DNA of 64,000 bases from Rhynochetos jubatus. Lineage: Eukaryota; Chordata; Aves; Eurypygiformes; Rhynochetidae. Both the position numbers and the translations under genes were made by a program. Location: the NCBI GenBank assembly GCA_027574665.1, contig CM050648.1, positions 50,081,200 to 50,145,199 of the forward strand, given 5' to 3'. The notes beneath the pieces were generated by a model. It worked only from the letters and a program-made list of their open reading frames with translations, had not been told where the DNA came from and did no database searches. Every line of letters begins with the position of its first letter. Within the stretch, counting starts at the first letter, position 1. Below are positions 12,600 to 26,015 of this stretch, piece after piece.

Positions 12600-15500
12600 T
12601 ACATTTCTGTATTTTTTCCTTATTGTCGAGGAACTGGGACAGAACTCAGAGTCCACACCGAGTCGTGCTTCCTACCTGAAATTACCGTCATCCCCACGTG
12701 ACATCATTATTACAGTTGTTATCATGGTGTCATACACACGGGATTAAAATTTCAAGGGAAGAATGAGCTGCAGCAGCCCATTAATTGACTAGACCATTTT
12801 CAGTCTATTGCCATTAGCAAGAAAAGAAATGTAACGAAACGCGGATGGAAAACACAGGTCTGATCCTGCCGCCCGAATGTCCTTGTCTGCGGTCGGAGGG
12901 GTAGGCTTCGGCAGATCTCCTCCCAGAGCAGAAGCGCAGGATCTGGCCCATATTGTTCAGGCCTGTCATATTATTAAGGCGATTATTTTTCAAAGTTTCC
13001 CAGGAGAGCTGAGCTGCCCCCCGAGGCAGCTCCAGCCGGTAGCTTTCTGTGGCATGTGTCAGGGAAAGGGCAGTGCTGCGGGTATTTACATACCTGATGA
13101 TCACAACAGAATTATCTCTGCCGCGCGCCTGTTTGCATGTAGTTGATTTTAATGTGGTAAAACAGGTTAGTTACCAAGAAACCGCTTAGCTTTTTGCAGA
13201 ATATTTAGGATTGCTTTATATCAAAATCTGAGGCAAAGAAAGATGAAGTGGAACGCGGTGGAATAATAAAAATAAAAGCCTCATTTTTAATTTTCTGATA
13301 CTACAGAGAACCAACATAACCTTTAGCGGATTAAGAGCAAATCTCTCCAGAAATGGAATCAAGCCTTCTTCTCCCCTTCTAAGTAAAGAATGTATTGTAG
13401 GTTCTGCATTAAATAAAAGCTCTGTGAATATCCGAGAACACATTAGTAGGTCTAAAGGTTGGGAATGTGTGCAATTAATTAATTAAATTGTTATACAATA
13501 TAGCTGGAAGCAGTGTAAGCCTGCGTTCCTTTGACCCTCCTCTCTCCTTAGCCCTTACCGCTATAAATGAAGACATATAGGAATGATGCCCGCTTCTCAC
13601 TGGCGTTACTTTTAGGTTTCCCGGCGATCCACATAATCAGACTCTTTCTCCGACATCCGTAAATGTCCTACCTTTCGGCGGCGCAGAAAACCTCTCGGTG
13701 TCTGGCATTTTTTTTCTAGCTGCCAGTAATCTCTGACTGTAATCTTTATTAAATCAGTCCTCTAGTCCCTGTGAAAACCATTTCCTTGCTATGTATAGCT
13801 ATTTAGATTTCATTTAAAAATAAATGATGAAACCTTCTGAGACATATGGCATTATACCACAGGTGTCATGCCCTTCGAGGCTGCCTTGTGCATAGCAATG
13901 GCCGCGGATCGATGAGAGAGCTCGAAGGCTCTAAGAAATGAGTCTGCTGAAAGTTCGAAGGGTGGAAGTCTCCAGTATGTAATGAGGTTATGTCTGTGCC
14001 GCGCTCGCTTTCCTACCGGTCGGGAGGCGACGTACTGCTCTGCTCGCGTGGCCAAAAAAATATGGTTCTTTTGGTCACTACCCAACCTTCCATATGTTGC
14101 CGCTTTATTTATTTATTTATTTGTTATAGATGCAGCACTTAAGTAAATGCTGAATGGATCAAACTGCACGAGGTTGTGTTCGAATGGCAGAAAGAACAAT
14201 TCTTGGCAGCCACGTTCTGTGTTTTTATCCTTAATTCTGCATCTGTGTTTTATCAGCTGGAGCAGACAGCAGCAGATGAGCAGAAACTTCTCTGCATAAG
14301 GACTTTAGGAAAGTAAAACAGGTCGTTTTAAGAGCAAATGGCTGCGCTGCAGTCGGAGCACCCTGGAAATGGCAAAGTCATTGCTGAAAATGTTTTTATC
14401 TGGTGGTGTCTCATTTATACAAGAAATCGTGATTTCAGTCTGATTATTTTCTAATCTCATGGACACCTTTCGGTGTTCAAAGCCTCTTTTTTCTTTTTTT
14501 TTTTTTTTTCCCATCGTTTGCTCCTTGATCAGTTTATTTTACTGCGAGGATTGACTCAGTGGTTTTAGATCTTGTTTATTGCTTGGTCACAGATGGTTGC
14601 ACAGCAAATGTATCCATTTCACATGCTTCTTCATATAGAGATGGTTAGATCTATGTAGTATGCCTTGCCTTTTCAGAATGCAGAGCTTCGAGTCATCCTT
14701 CTCATTTATTTGTGTAAGGAGATTTCACAGTAGAGTGGGGGGCTTTCGCCCCATTAACATTTGCTACACGCGCTCACCAAACAGATTCCTGGTTTTTTGC
14801 CTCCAAGTGGGATATTTTGCAGGAGGTTCGGGTCCGCAAAGCTCCGTTCAAATCCTCCGGCTGGGACACCACTGTATTTGTATTAATGTATCTCCTGTTC
14901 TTGCGAGTAAATGGCTGGCATTCTGTTTTTGTTGGTCTGCCAGCCAAACTATGAAGTGGTAATTGAGTCTGTTTTAAAGTGGAATGCTTTAGACAGTGCT
15001 TTAATTGTACTCGAGCCAATTCCATAAATATACACTCCAGTATTAAGTTATTTTCTACTATAAGCACTTACGCAGAACCCATTTCTATTGCGTTTAGTAA
15101 GTTTGCTTCACTTGTCTTTAAAAAAAAAGAATTTTTTTCAAAACCTCCTTTCTCCCTTTCGCACGCTTTTAAATTTCAAAGCAGGTGCACGTCTTTAAAA
15201 GTGATCTCATTGTTGTTCTTGTCAAAATGGTCCTGTCCCTCTCTGCTCCCTCTATCCATGTGTGGAAAACGTCGCATTTATTATCACACCCAGTTTTATG
15301 CATCTTCCAGATGATTTAACTGAACTGATGCTATGGAGGATATGCTGACTGGCACTTTTCCCATGCTTAATGTGTTAACAAAAGCCAATAGTGTCAGTTT
15401 TAACAGTTTTAGTTAAATTCCCATGACGCCCTTAACAAACGTTGAAACCTCTGCCATGTCTTACCCTGACAGATTCCCTGCCGTCATTGCACACTTAAAA

Positions 15501-16450
15501 TAAATGTCATCCCCAATCAAAAAGTTCACATTTTTTCTGACAATATAATTTGTTACTTTGTTCCTGTTTTATCTCTTTCTTCGGCACAATAATCCGAGGA
15601 CGCTCACTTCTTTAAAGTGTTTTGTGCCATCTTTTATTGTTAGCGCTGGAAGCGCGGAAGCCAGCGATGGAAAGAGAGCCCCTTCGTTTGAGTCGGTACA
15701 AAAGGAAGTTTTCTTAGTGAGGCACGTGAAATATGAATTGTGCCTCCTACGGCTAAGTGAGAGTAACCCGACGCGTCTGGAAATGCGCTCGGTGCTCGTG
15801 CCTACCCGCCGCCTGTGTAACACAGGGCGAGCTGTTCGTAGCGAGCTCCCCGCTCTTGGAGCGATGCTTGTCGGGCAGATATCACCCTGCCTTTCCCACT
15901 GTTGGTTTCACCACCTTTCCTCTTTCAAAGGCAATTTTTGCAGAGGGTAGAGAGAACCCTACTCTCCATAGGCTACCCTTGGCTATATATTAGGCCGTTG
16001 AATTGGCTGGAATATTCTACCTGCAAGCGCACGGATTTATGCAAAGAGAAGCCCCTTTGTGAGCAGCAGCATCTTTCTGATCTAACCTGTGCAAGCCATT
16101 ATGGCGAGATTGTAGGCAGAGTTTTTTTAATTATTGCATTATAGGTACAATTGGCACCTCTCTCTTTTCCTCCCTCCCTCCCTCTCGCCGTGTCTGTCGC
16201 GCACTCAGAGACGGAGCGAGGTGGCTTTCACAGCAGCTGGTTAATTTCCCTGGCTTCACACTACTGTTTAATGATCCGTTTCTCCTGTGCCACCTCTCTC
16301 ATCTACTGAAAGATAGGTACAAATTGTACCTATAAAAATTATAATACAACTCTGGATTATCTTTGTTTTTCAAATTGTGATCATCTGAATTGAGGTTTAA
16401 TATTCTTTCCTTTCACGGTTCTTTAGAAATAGCCAAGAATAAATCACCTC
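12600..16450. promoter_or_regulatory. Candidate cluster of conserved non-coding regulatory elements
   Basis: This block has no recognisable transposon and a texture typical of deeply conserved intronic enhancers of developmental genes: AT-rich homeodomain cores (TTAATTAATTAATTAAATTG near 13473) beside CpG-containing islets. Specific pieces are CACGTGACATCATTATTACA at 12696-12715, CATTAATTGACTAGACC near 12780, an octamer-like ATTTATGCAAAG near 16035, TTAATTATTGCATTATAGG near 16127, and a 21-bp palindrome at 16313-16333. Small CpG-richer pockets occur at 13840-14060 and 15640-15880. Family knowledge: ZNF423/ZNF521-class genes have gene-desert-like introns with many conserved enhancers. That these bases are conserved is inference; no alignment was available. 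Short tracts inside include (TTTA)n at 14104-14122, T-rich at 14487-14509 and (CCCT)n near 16170-16190. Confidence 0.35.
16313..16333. repeat. Perfect 21-bp palindrome with a diverged partial copy upstream
   Basis: The arms ATAGGTACAA and TTGTACCTAT are exact reverse complements around a single central A. A related sequence, ATAGGTACAATTGGCACCT, begins at 16141, 172 bp upstream. It shares the full left arm, but its right arm is degenerate. A dimeric binding site is plausible; the factor is unknown to me. Confidence 0.6.
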
Positions 16451-19400
16451 ATCCTACACGGAGCGTTTTGGTATAAAGATTTTACATTTGGGGCATTTGG
16501 CAGCCTCTCATATGGTTGGTTGTTTTTGAAGGTGGAAGATAAATCCCATGGAGATATCTTCCAAACAACCGTATGGCCACTGAGCCAGCCTGCAAACCAT
16601 TGCAAATGGCCAGATACGCTGGCAGGTCTGGCTATCAGACTGCATCTGTCTCCGGGCACCTCAGAAGACCTTGTAGCACTTGGCTCTGTTTGAAAGAGGT
16701 GGCTAACAAATAGCTGTGCAGGAATGACACAGAAAGAGTTAATCCTTCCTCCCGGCAGAGGGATCAACTGAGAGGCTTCTTAGAGTCCCTCCCAGGGTTA
16801 TGATCCTATCAGTGGTGGGTAATAGGAAGGGGAAAGTGTCATCCATGCCTAATAAATCGCCATCTTATCTCTGGGAGTGGTCCTGTAGGATCAGGAATGA
16901 CGTATTTTAGCAGAGAACCAGAGGGAAGTTTACCCCACTAGTCACCCTTTGTTATGTCTGTTCCAGGGCTAAGCTTCACTCCCTAGGAGATGCCAGTCCC
17001 TTGCTTTTGAAGAGTGCTCAAAAATGTGTGTAAAATTTCTTAACGTATGGGAGAGTCTGGGATTTTCATGAATTCATTTCTTTTTTCTCCAGTCTCTTAG
17101 CTGGAGGATATCAGGACCAGGTCCAATAACCGAATAAAACTATTACAGCACAAAAGCGGGGTAAATGTTGGAACCATGTTAAAGGGATGTCCAAAATAAA
17201 TAATCTCTGGGGAAAGAAAAATCATCAACCCCAAACAAAAAGAAAACAGAGAAGTGTCAGTGCAGTTAAAGAAAGGTTGTACATTTGAAACTGCAGATTT
17301 TAATTCAGCGAGGAGCCTTCTCTTGAGTATTGTGACAGAGTTTAAAGGGACCTCCATAATGATTGATATTCAGTAGATTTTCATGTGTTTTCAAAGTTTC
17401 TTTCTTAAAGGAAAGCCATTCACACGCCTGATTAGTAAGCAGAGAGCGACCCTTCTTAAAAGCCATGCTAGGAAGCTGGGGAATTTGCGTAATTTAGAGA
17501 AACGTGTTGGACAGAGGGGTTTGGAAGTGAAGGTATACTGTCTTCCTAGGAGGAATGTACTAGAGAGTCCTCGTTCTGAATAATAGACACTGTGTCTTCT
17601 ATTAAAAATACTGAATCACAGTTTGGTGAATTCAGACACCAAGTTTGAAGTCCTCTTCTACTAAGCATGTTTGAGTCCACTTAATGCCACTTCTACAAAC
17701 AAAGCAAATGGAGAAGAAATTTCAGGCATGTAACCAAGAAGTGTTTTAGGAGGAATTAGGTGTAACAGCCATCACAGTTGACAAAAGGTGAGATAGGAAG
17801 GGGATAGCGGAGAAAGAATTTGAAAGGGAGCCAGAACCAATACCATTAGCCATGAAGCAACTGACTGTGGGACCCAATTTCAGAGGATTTGTTATCCCAT
17901 CGTGAGTTTCATACTTGTCCTTCTCAGTTTCCTATGGAAGACTACCCCCGCCCCCATCTTCTTTTTGCAGTGTAAGGGTAAGATAAAACCAGCTACAACT
18001 TCTCCCTGGTGACCTCTCCTCTCAAGATGCCCTACTCTGCATCCTCCTGCCATGAAAGCCAAGAATGTTTCAGTTCTTCAGTTTCCCCGACAGCTCTGCC
18101 ACAATCCATATTCCTGATTTCCTCTTTCACAGCTGCACAGTGCAAGTAGAGGAGTTTCTCTGTGCAACCGTTTCAGCCTGTGGCATGACTATTTGAAGTG
18201 GGAAAATATTCTGCTACTCATCCCAAAGTTGGGACTGCCACTGGCATCAGGACAGAGCCTAAAAATGTCTCCCTCCCTCTTGGCCTGTGTGCATACCTGC
18301 ATTAGCAGTGCATACCTGCCCTGCTAATCAGTAAAGCCAATAACAGGAGACAAAGCCTAATGAAAGCCTTGTAGAGATAGGAAGGACCCTCTGCAATCCC
18401 AGCACATGAACAACGCTAGGATAAAATTCATTTGACTGGAACATTTGTCAAAGGGTTACAAATGATAAACACGAAATCCACCCTTAAAAAGTAGTAGCCA
18501 GGAAAAAGAGGGAGAATCACTGAATACATTTTTCACTGTGAATTGGTTCCCAGGTTCTTCTTGAAATAAAGGCTGATTATAACCAACAATCCTTTTGGAA
18601 GTTGCTTTGAAGAAAGCTTAATGGTTGGAGATTATCGTAAAGCCTGATTTCCACGACTACCACTTTAAGTGGTTTTGGCATTCACAATTCTTTGTTTTGT
18701 GACCTTTCACCACAGCCAGGTAGTGTTCCAAAGTCAGACTCATGCTAAGACTAGTCTTAAGCATTAGATGGCTCTTCCAAAAGGACACAGACCAATAGGT
18801 ACGCCATGGTCTGTTCTCCTGCCTTTGCACTGTTACGAATCTTGGGAATAACTCCATTTCCACATACTGTAGTTTTCTTCCAACTCTTGTTCAGACCCCT
18901 TTCAAAGGTTTTCATACTGACCAGCAAATCACCGTAGCCTCAGATGAGTGTTCAGCAACGTCAGTGCCCATTCCCTGTACCTTCCTATGTTTTGAGCTGT
19001 GAATGGGATTACTTGGGTAAGAAACCTTCCCAGTTTCAGTGAGCTTGTGGCTGCAGCCTATCAGTTCAGCGTATCTTGTGTCTCTGATCACCCATGCACG
19101 CGGCGTCTTGCAGCCCCTTCTGGAGTGTGATACAGCCATCTCAGCAAGCACATACGGTTCCCTAAGACTTACCTAGAGACGTGTCCCAGCTTCTTTGCGT
19201 GTACTCACCTTTCTCAGGCTTGACTTATTTTTTCTTCTTGGAAAAAGAGATGGTTTTCAGTGATGTTGGGAACATGTGTGGAGGATGCTTTAATAAATAC
19301 AGAAAATAACATGGTGTGTGTTTCGTTTTCCAAATGTCAGCAATTTATGGTTACCTGTTATCAGTGTAATGGTATTTTCAGTGTTCCATCACTCTAACTT

Positions 19401-19887
19401 TTCTCATCAGTATGATAACATAATTGCATATAGATCCTGCTGTACAGACAAAGATGTGCAAGAAGTGAATACTTAGTCAAAGGCACAGATACATGTTGTC
19501 TATAAACAGCACCGTACAGAACATATATTACAGAAGTTAAACAGAGGTAATTTTCAACCTATTGACTTGACTGGAAGAGAGGCATGTCAGCGCAGATACC
19601 CAGACCCTGCTTGGAAGGCCACGTTGCAAGCAAAATTACCAGTAAGAGATCTGGGAGGGGAAAATGTCCTAGCACCTGTAACAATTGTTTTCAAAATCCT
19701 GGCTGCTGTTCCTTTTTTCCCCTCTTTCTTTCTGGTTTTGTTTTGTTTTATTTTTTATTTGGTGTGTTTTGTGTGTTTTCCTGATGAGTGCTCTGTGGTT
19801 TTGGTTTTCAAGCAGCAGGAAAGAAAAACATCTCCCTTAATATGCTCTGTCTTTTCCCTGAATAACTAATGCTTTGTATCCTGTGGA
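16451..19887. other. Intronic DNA, no gene recognised
   Basis: No exon or transposon was recognised. A small compound repeat at 18289-18328 has GTGCATACCTGC twice, 19 bp apart, with ATTAGCA after the first and its reverse complement TGCTAAT just after the second. The remaining open frames are short and unconvincing. Confidence 0.6.
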
Positions 19888-20095
19888 ATCTATTAAAAAC
19901 CTTCACACTTTTAAAAAAGAATGTACAGGTATATATATATTTGCTCTACAGAGAATGGTTTTAACTAAGCTGATATATACATGTACACACAAACATATGT
20001 TTACATATATGTGTGTACACATCTATGTATTCACTCTGTGGAGCAAATATACATCTGTACATTATTTTTTTAAAGTGTGAAGGGTTTTAATAGAT
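19888..20095. mobile_element. MITE-like 208-bp interrupted palindrome
   Basis: The outer arms 19888-19953 and 20034-20095 are reverse complements, with about 56 of 62 aligned positions identical and one 4-base gap in a TA run. Both begin ATCTATTAAAA, continue through CTTCACACTTT and AATGTACAG, and end at TTTGCTC.ACAGAG. The 80-bp centre contains a second imperfect palindrome (TGTACACACAAACATATG against CATATATGTGTGTACA). Non-autonomous DNA transposons of Tc1/mariner type often have this form, and a TA duplication could lie within the outermost TATTAA/TTAATA. I cannot name the family and no transposase is present. In the pre-mRNA it would fold into a ~60-bp stem. Confidence 0.65.
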
Positions 20096-23000
20096 AAATA
20101 GAAAAAAAATTCCAAGAAAAACATATAGATAATACTTTGATACAGAAATGAAAGCATAATCTGTCAGAAGTAGTCTTTTGGAGTCCAAAGTTGCCTTTGC
20201 CTCCAACGACTCTGCCACTCCGCTGCGAAACAGGGAGCACGCTTTCCCTCCACCCTTCCATCGGCTCTGCAATCAGGCAGGCCCTGTGGGGAGGGTGGGG
20301 GGGCTCCCTACTGTATCTTCCTTCATCAACTTGCCGTCTCTCAAGGGGCCTGCACCAAATCTGTTAAGATTAGCTGTGTTCCACATTAGTGACAGGAGCT
20401 GCCTGTCTCTCTCAGGAGTACACGGTGGCATGGTACTGCTTCCTGTTTGAGCAAAATCAAGGCTCTAATTGCAGGGAATTTTTTTTCATTACCTGTTAAT
20501 TGATAAATCATGCTCACAAGTCTGTGAAATGAGCTTCAATTGTGAGCAGTCTTCCAGGTTTCTCTTCCTCCTCTTACAGAACCAGGACATACCCAATACT
20601 GGGAGCAGAATGCTGGTTGTCAGGGGAAAACCTCCACCCCACAGCACCCTCTCCCGAGCTGGCTGGGGACCCAGTGCTTTCCCCTGATGTAGCTCTTCAA
20701 GCGATGGAGCCTCAGCTGGGAGACTCTGCACATCTCCCCTTCCATCCTGGGGTAACAGCAAAGGCAGGTGTTGCAGCCCTGCTTCCCAGGATCATTCTCA
20801 GCTGCCTGGATGTCGAGCAGACCACCGGCTGCTGTAGCTTGGCGTGGGCTTGGCCAGAGACAGCAGCAGAACTGGAAGAGGGGAAGGTGAATTTTAAGTC
20901 ACCTTCATGCACCTGTGTGGGTACAGGAAGCTGCGTGCGCACAGGCACAGCTTCTTTTGTGCATATTAGCCACAGCTACGGATCAGGCCTTTGATCTAAA
21001 ATCAACAACAAAAAATGAGTTGGGCATTAAAGTCACCGGCTTCAGGAGGCACATAAAACATGCTTTTTTTTTAAAGATCTCTTTTGTCATTTCTGTCCTT
21101 TTATTCTTGCTTCTATTGCAAGTAGCAAGAGGCCACCGTCTTGGGAGGAACAGTAAAAATCCTGAGTATAGTGAAATAATTTAGCTGATAATTCCCCACT
21201 GTATAATTTTCTACGCTTCCTGCTAGCTGACCTTGTGGACTCCTGTCAGGTTGCTAAGGGAAATCCAGCAGGACTCCTGCTCTGCTCCTCTACTTTTAAA
21301 AAAGTATTACAGGAAATGGAGGCATGTTTATGTCAGCTTAGTTATGTGCATATTTGATCAAGTGGCATTCTCTAACCCTTTTCCTGGCTTCTTTTTTTTT
21401 TTGCTTTGTAAAAATTTGGATGGTAGCACTGTAGAGAGAAGCTGTTCCTAGCTAATCGCTCGGCACTCTGAATATGAGAGGCATCACCAAAATAAGTAGG
21501 GAGTAGATGTGTGTCACGTGTGCGGGAAAGGTGAAGGGCATAACTGGGATGTTTGAGGAAACTGCTGGCATTGTGTCTGAGGCTGCCTGTGTCCGGTGTC
21601 TTTATACAACGGTAGGTGTGTTGTCTGCACTAAACAACAGTAATAATGAGGGATGGGAGCATTAAGGTTCCCGTTGCCAGGTCATACCACCTTGGTAGTG
21701 CGAACACAGCTGTTAAGATCTACTAGATATTTGATGACCTGTGCACAAATGAGTCGACATTCCCATTCCGGTTTTCAGCAGACAAATGTTCCCCACAAAA
21801 TCACATCTGCCATGGGTGGTGCTTTCATTGACGGGAGCACAGCGGAGAGGACACAGGCTGACTGCGTGGCAATAGCTCTAGGTAATACGGAGATGGCTCT
21901 GTACCGCTTCTAGGTGGTCCCTCTCAGGACCGAGGCGGCTTGGATGGGAACCACGGGCAGGAGGCTATCACTGCTGCCGCCTGTGCTGTGCCTGGTGTGC
22001 AGAGAAATTGAAAATGTTGCTCGCCAGGGCTATCAATCTGGCACCTTTGACATCCCCCAAAAATAAATGAATCCGTTGGAATGGATTTGGCTCATACTGC
22101 AGTTTTTATTGCCATGTTAGCTGTAAAAATACAACTTCAGGGCTAGGCTGTGCTTTGGTGCCATGATGTGCCCAGGTTTGGGATTTCACATTTTGGGGTT
22201 TGAGCTGCATTCTTTTTATTTGTTAGCATCCTTTAGGTTTTCCAGCTCACAATGACAGCGGTCTCTTCAGACCTGATGCCGGGCCAGAGAAACCAGGCTC
22301 ATCTGAGGAACCCAGATTGTCCCTGTGGCCTCTAACCATATTACAGGATATTCAAGGTTACTCATAAGGTGTTTTGGCATGATAGGCACTGCAAGCAGGT
22401 GCAGCCGTTGCCTCCACTGTGATTTTCCCTGACCTAGGAAAGTTTCCCTCTGCAACTTGTACAGGAAATAACAAACCATTGATTGGTGTCTGACTTGTTT
22501 GTAGGTAATTATAGGCCATTGATCTAACCAAGCTGGAGCTATGGCACTGTAAGCTGTGCAGCCCTCATTACCTCTGACCTGGTGACTGCATCAAGTCATT
22601 GGAAAACTCATCCAGAAGAGAATCGTACCTTAAGTTTTTAACTGATGTAGGAAAAGCAGAGGTGAAATGGTCATTTGTAAATTTTACTAGGCTGCATGTG
22701 ATAACTGTGCAGCCTGACGTGTAAAAAGCAGACGGTATCCTTGGGACAAACGAGCTTCCTGTAGTGTCCTGCTCTTCATACGCTGGTGGCTTTAGAAGAG
22801 GAACTGCATCAGCTGGCTTGTGTTGTGTCTCAGCTGTCACAGGGAGAATGCAGTAATATTCGTGTTTAAATGTCACTAGGCTGTGGCACAGAGCTGGGAA
22901 CATGACATTGCTTTGGATCAGATCCTTTTAAAATTCAGCAATAGTAGCAAATTATGTCTGCTATGGATTAAACACAAGCATTTTTTGATCTACATTCAAT

Positions 23001-25669
23001 TGCATGCCCCAGAATTTTTATCAATAAGTCTACGATTTATAGGCATTGATTTTGCAAGGCCTTTAACAGGAGAATAAAAAGGGCCCTCAAGGATCGAACT
23101 CGAAAACTATTGCTCTTGCAGAAACCTGGTACTTTATATTAGTGAAGGTGGCAAATCTTTGATCAAAACAGTCGAGACAATAAGTTGTCACAGAGATTAT
23201 TTTGGGATGTTCAGTGCTTTTAATTAATGTTTTCTTTTGGAAAGAAGTAAACCCTTTAAGTAGTCATGTAAGTTCCTTGTCAGCTTGTTTTGTTCATCCT
23301 CTGTATGTCCAGTCTCGCAACCATGCTCACAGACCGAAGTAGCACTGTGTGAATTACAGGGTTTTTTCTCTCCCTAGTTTTCCTGCTCTTCTGCATTAAG
23401 AGTTTTGGAATCAGGAGTGAAGAAAACATAAAATACTTGTTTCTAAGAAAAAAAAGTCACTCATTTCTCTTTTTTTGCCAGCACCTGCGTTCATAAATAA
23501 AGGAAAATATTGTACCTGCCAGGAAGTATTATAAAAGGCACTTTCTTTCATGTCAACTTCCATTATTTTGAACAGGTTGTGTAAGGGCATTCAGCCTGCT
23601 GCACCAGAATACGCAGGGTATGTTGGCGTGGTTTATATTTGCGCCAGGATTTGAATACATTTGATGTTAGCGGTGGATTTTTATGCTTGCTGCAGGATGA
23701 TGTTATACCACAGATGACAGGACAGTAGAATTGCCTTGTAAGTCTGGCTGCTGGGCTGCTGTTCTCCCGGTTCAAAGCACAGACACGTATATTTGCAAAA
23801 CTGATGGTAGATACAGGCTGTTCGGTGAGGGACTATTTGGAACACGATTTCCAACGGCACCAAGTATAGGCAGCCCCCATGAAGATGACCTCCAACAGAG
23901 CAGGTCAAGAGGCGAATCGCGGCATCTGACACACTCTACATTGCTAAGCATTTTTACAAAAAAAAATTACCGATTTATTCTGTATGGAAATGGGCTGGAG
24001 CAGGTGACAGAAGTACCTCTGTGGACCATGACAGCCTCGGTTCCATATCCACAGGAATACTATACAAATAGTAATGCACTTTCCTTGTACTACACACTAT
24101 TATGTGTATATTTTTTGCTGACAGACAGGTGACTTGTTCAGATGGGCATAGACGGTGTAATTTATGCATCCATTTGGCATGTGCGTGTTTCCAGATCATG
24201 GCATTGTCTCCTCTTCTTGCTAGATAAGTTGAAACATTGACAGGCAGTGTGTTCGCTTTTTCCTTTTATTACAGTAATTTATAAGATATTTTAGCTAACA
24301 GGAGAACGGCCCAAGGGGGCATTCTCATGTTAATTACCAAATGTGGGCTTGTCAAAATCAAATAGCTTCAGGAATAATGCAAGTAGTACTGCATCATTAT
24401 ATTGTTTGGCCCTCAACCCCAATATTAGCTTTTAGAAGAAAGAAAAAAAAACAGCTTGTTTGATTGGGCTTTTAAATTTAAAAAATCCCCAAGTCTGACC
24501 CATCAGAGACTGGAAGAGAAATGCAAGGGAGAGCGTGTAGTTTAAGACTGAATGGAGTTCAAATACTGCAGTGAGCTTTTAGTCTGTCTTTTTCTTTTAT
24601 ATATTCACCTAAAAAAAAAAAAGAAACAAACCCAAAAGAACTGTCATAATGTTGACTGCCATTTTCTGACACTTTATACAGCTGAAAGTGGTTGCACCCA
24701 CTGTAGTATACCGTCAGAAAATTCCACTTCTGACATTGCGATGCAGGGTTTGCAGCTGCTCTCGATTCTCCCTCTGGAACATCAGAAGTGGCCACCCAAC
24801 ATCACTTCTGACACTGTCATTACTCCTACCACTCAACGCCACGCTCCACAAATCACCCATCCCATTCAGGTACACCAAGGTGCTCTCTATGGGAATCTGC
24901 TACCAACCGGGACCAACGGAAAAGATACATTCACAGATACATACCCATAGACATCGATACTCATACTAGCATTGCAGATCCATATTGTCTCATCATTTCT
25001 GAAGCCATCAGCACGACCGATGGGGTTCCAACACAGTCGTTAACTAGCTTTTACGCTGCATCCTTGAGTTCTGACAACACAGACGTGAGGGTTTGAGATG
25101 GTCAGTCAATAATTGCGTTTTCTCCTTTACATTGCAATATTGCATGATTCACTTTAGTGCACCCTGTTTACTGTCTCTGCCATTTCAGAAACTAGCAAGG
25201 AGAATCCTGTCACTGCTGATTCCTCAGTGCTGTAAATATGAGAGGTGGATAAGGGAGGATTCCTTCCTGCTCGGCTGTTCTGCCATTCTGAAGACTGACA
25301 TTACTGTGTTCACTTTACTTACCTGATTTTGTGCTGCCACCATGTTTCATGGCACAAAAGTAGACTTTACTGTATTTTTTAACAAACCCACATAAATCTT
25401 TCCCAGTTCCCGAATGTAACCCAGTCTGAGGCTTGTCCTACAGACCATTCCACATGTACCTTTCTAACTGCCAACCAGCTTCTTGCAAAAGGCCTTTTCC
25501 AAAAGCAATCAGATTCTAGTCCTGTTGAACCATTTTGGATAACAAAGTCTAAACCTACAAATCTCTAAACAAAACTTCCTGGCATCAGTATTTGCCTGGT
25601 TGTGCCAGAATAGAGCTGATGACTTGAGCATTTCTATGAAGAAAAATGCTATCTCTCAGCTCACACCAG
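20096..25669. other. Intronic DNA, no gene recognised
   Basis: 20180-20990 is relatively GC-rich and open in several frames on both strands, with no recognisable protein. A G-rich run lies near 20287-20306. 23180-24560 is unique AT-rich sequence of the kind that can hold conserved elements. 24715-24820 has the 10-mer CACTTCTGAC twice and its near reverse complement once. A-tracts occur near 24441 and 24611. No splice-bounded finger-like frame was seen. Confidence 0.55.
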
Positions 25670-25800
25670 CTAGCGCTTTACAGGTTAAGGTTGAATTTTA
25701 CCTAGAAGTCAGTAGACAGCCACTGTAGTTCTTCAAGAATTATAGTCTGCAGTACCTGCAGTTAGTCTGTGGTCCTGCAGTGAACCCCCCATAGCTGCAG
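25670..25800 (+). repeat. Ancient LINE-derived fossil (L3/CR1-like), copy 1
   Basis: The order 'gctttacaggttaag', 'ttgaatttt', 'cctagaagtcagtagacagccactgtag' follows a widespread amniote repeat motif of the form ...ctttataggttaaa...ccttgaattg...ggaaac...ggcagccagtgcag. A second copy lies at 27930-28045. The family name is from memory and uncertain. Confidence 0.4.
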
Positions 25801-26015
25801 ATAGCGTACCTCCAGAGGCAGAGGCAGATAACATCTCGATCACCTCATCTGCTTGTGAAAATATAAGTCTTCCTGCTAAGCAGAACTAGTGAGAAGAGCT
25901 CTTAGTAGTCACTGTTACCTGAATAGCTAATACAGACAATCATTCTCCAAATAAACAGGCTTAGAAGATAAGCCTGAATAATCCTGTGGCCAATGTACTT
26001 CCACATATTTTCCCA

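Noticed and set aside
15558-15950. 130-codon plus-strand frame and overlapping shadows
   Set aside because: A CpG-richer pocket with frames on both strands; no recognised product, splice structure or start context.
20542-20994. 150-codon plus-strand frame with overlapping minus-strand frames
   Set aside because: Locally GC-rich DNA, no recognisable domain, and comparable open frames on both strands.
23085-23110. tRNA T-arm-like GATCGAACTC
   Set aside because: No cloverleaf, A box or acceptor stem around it.
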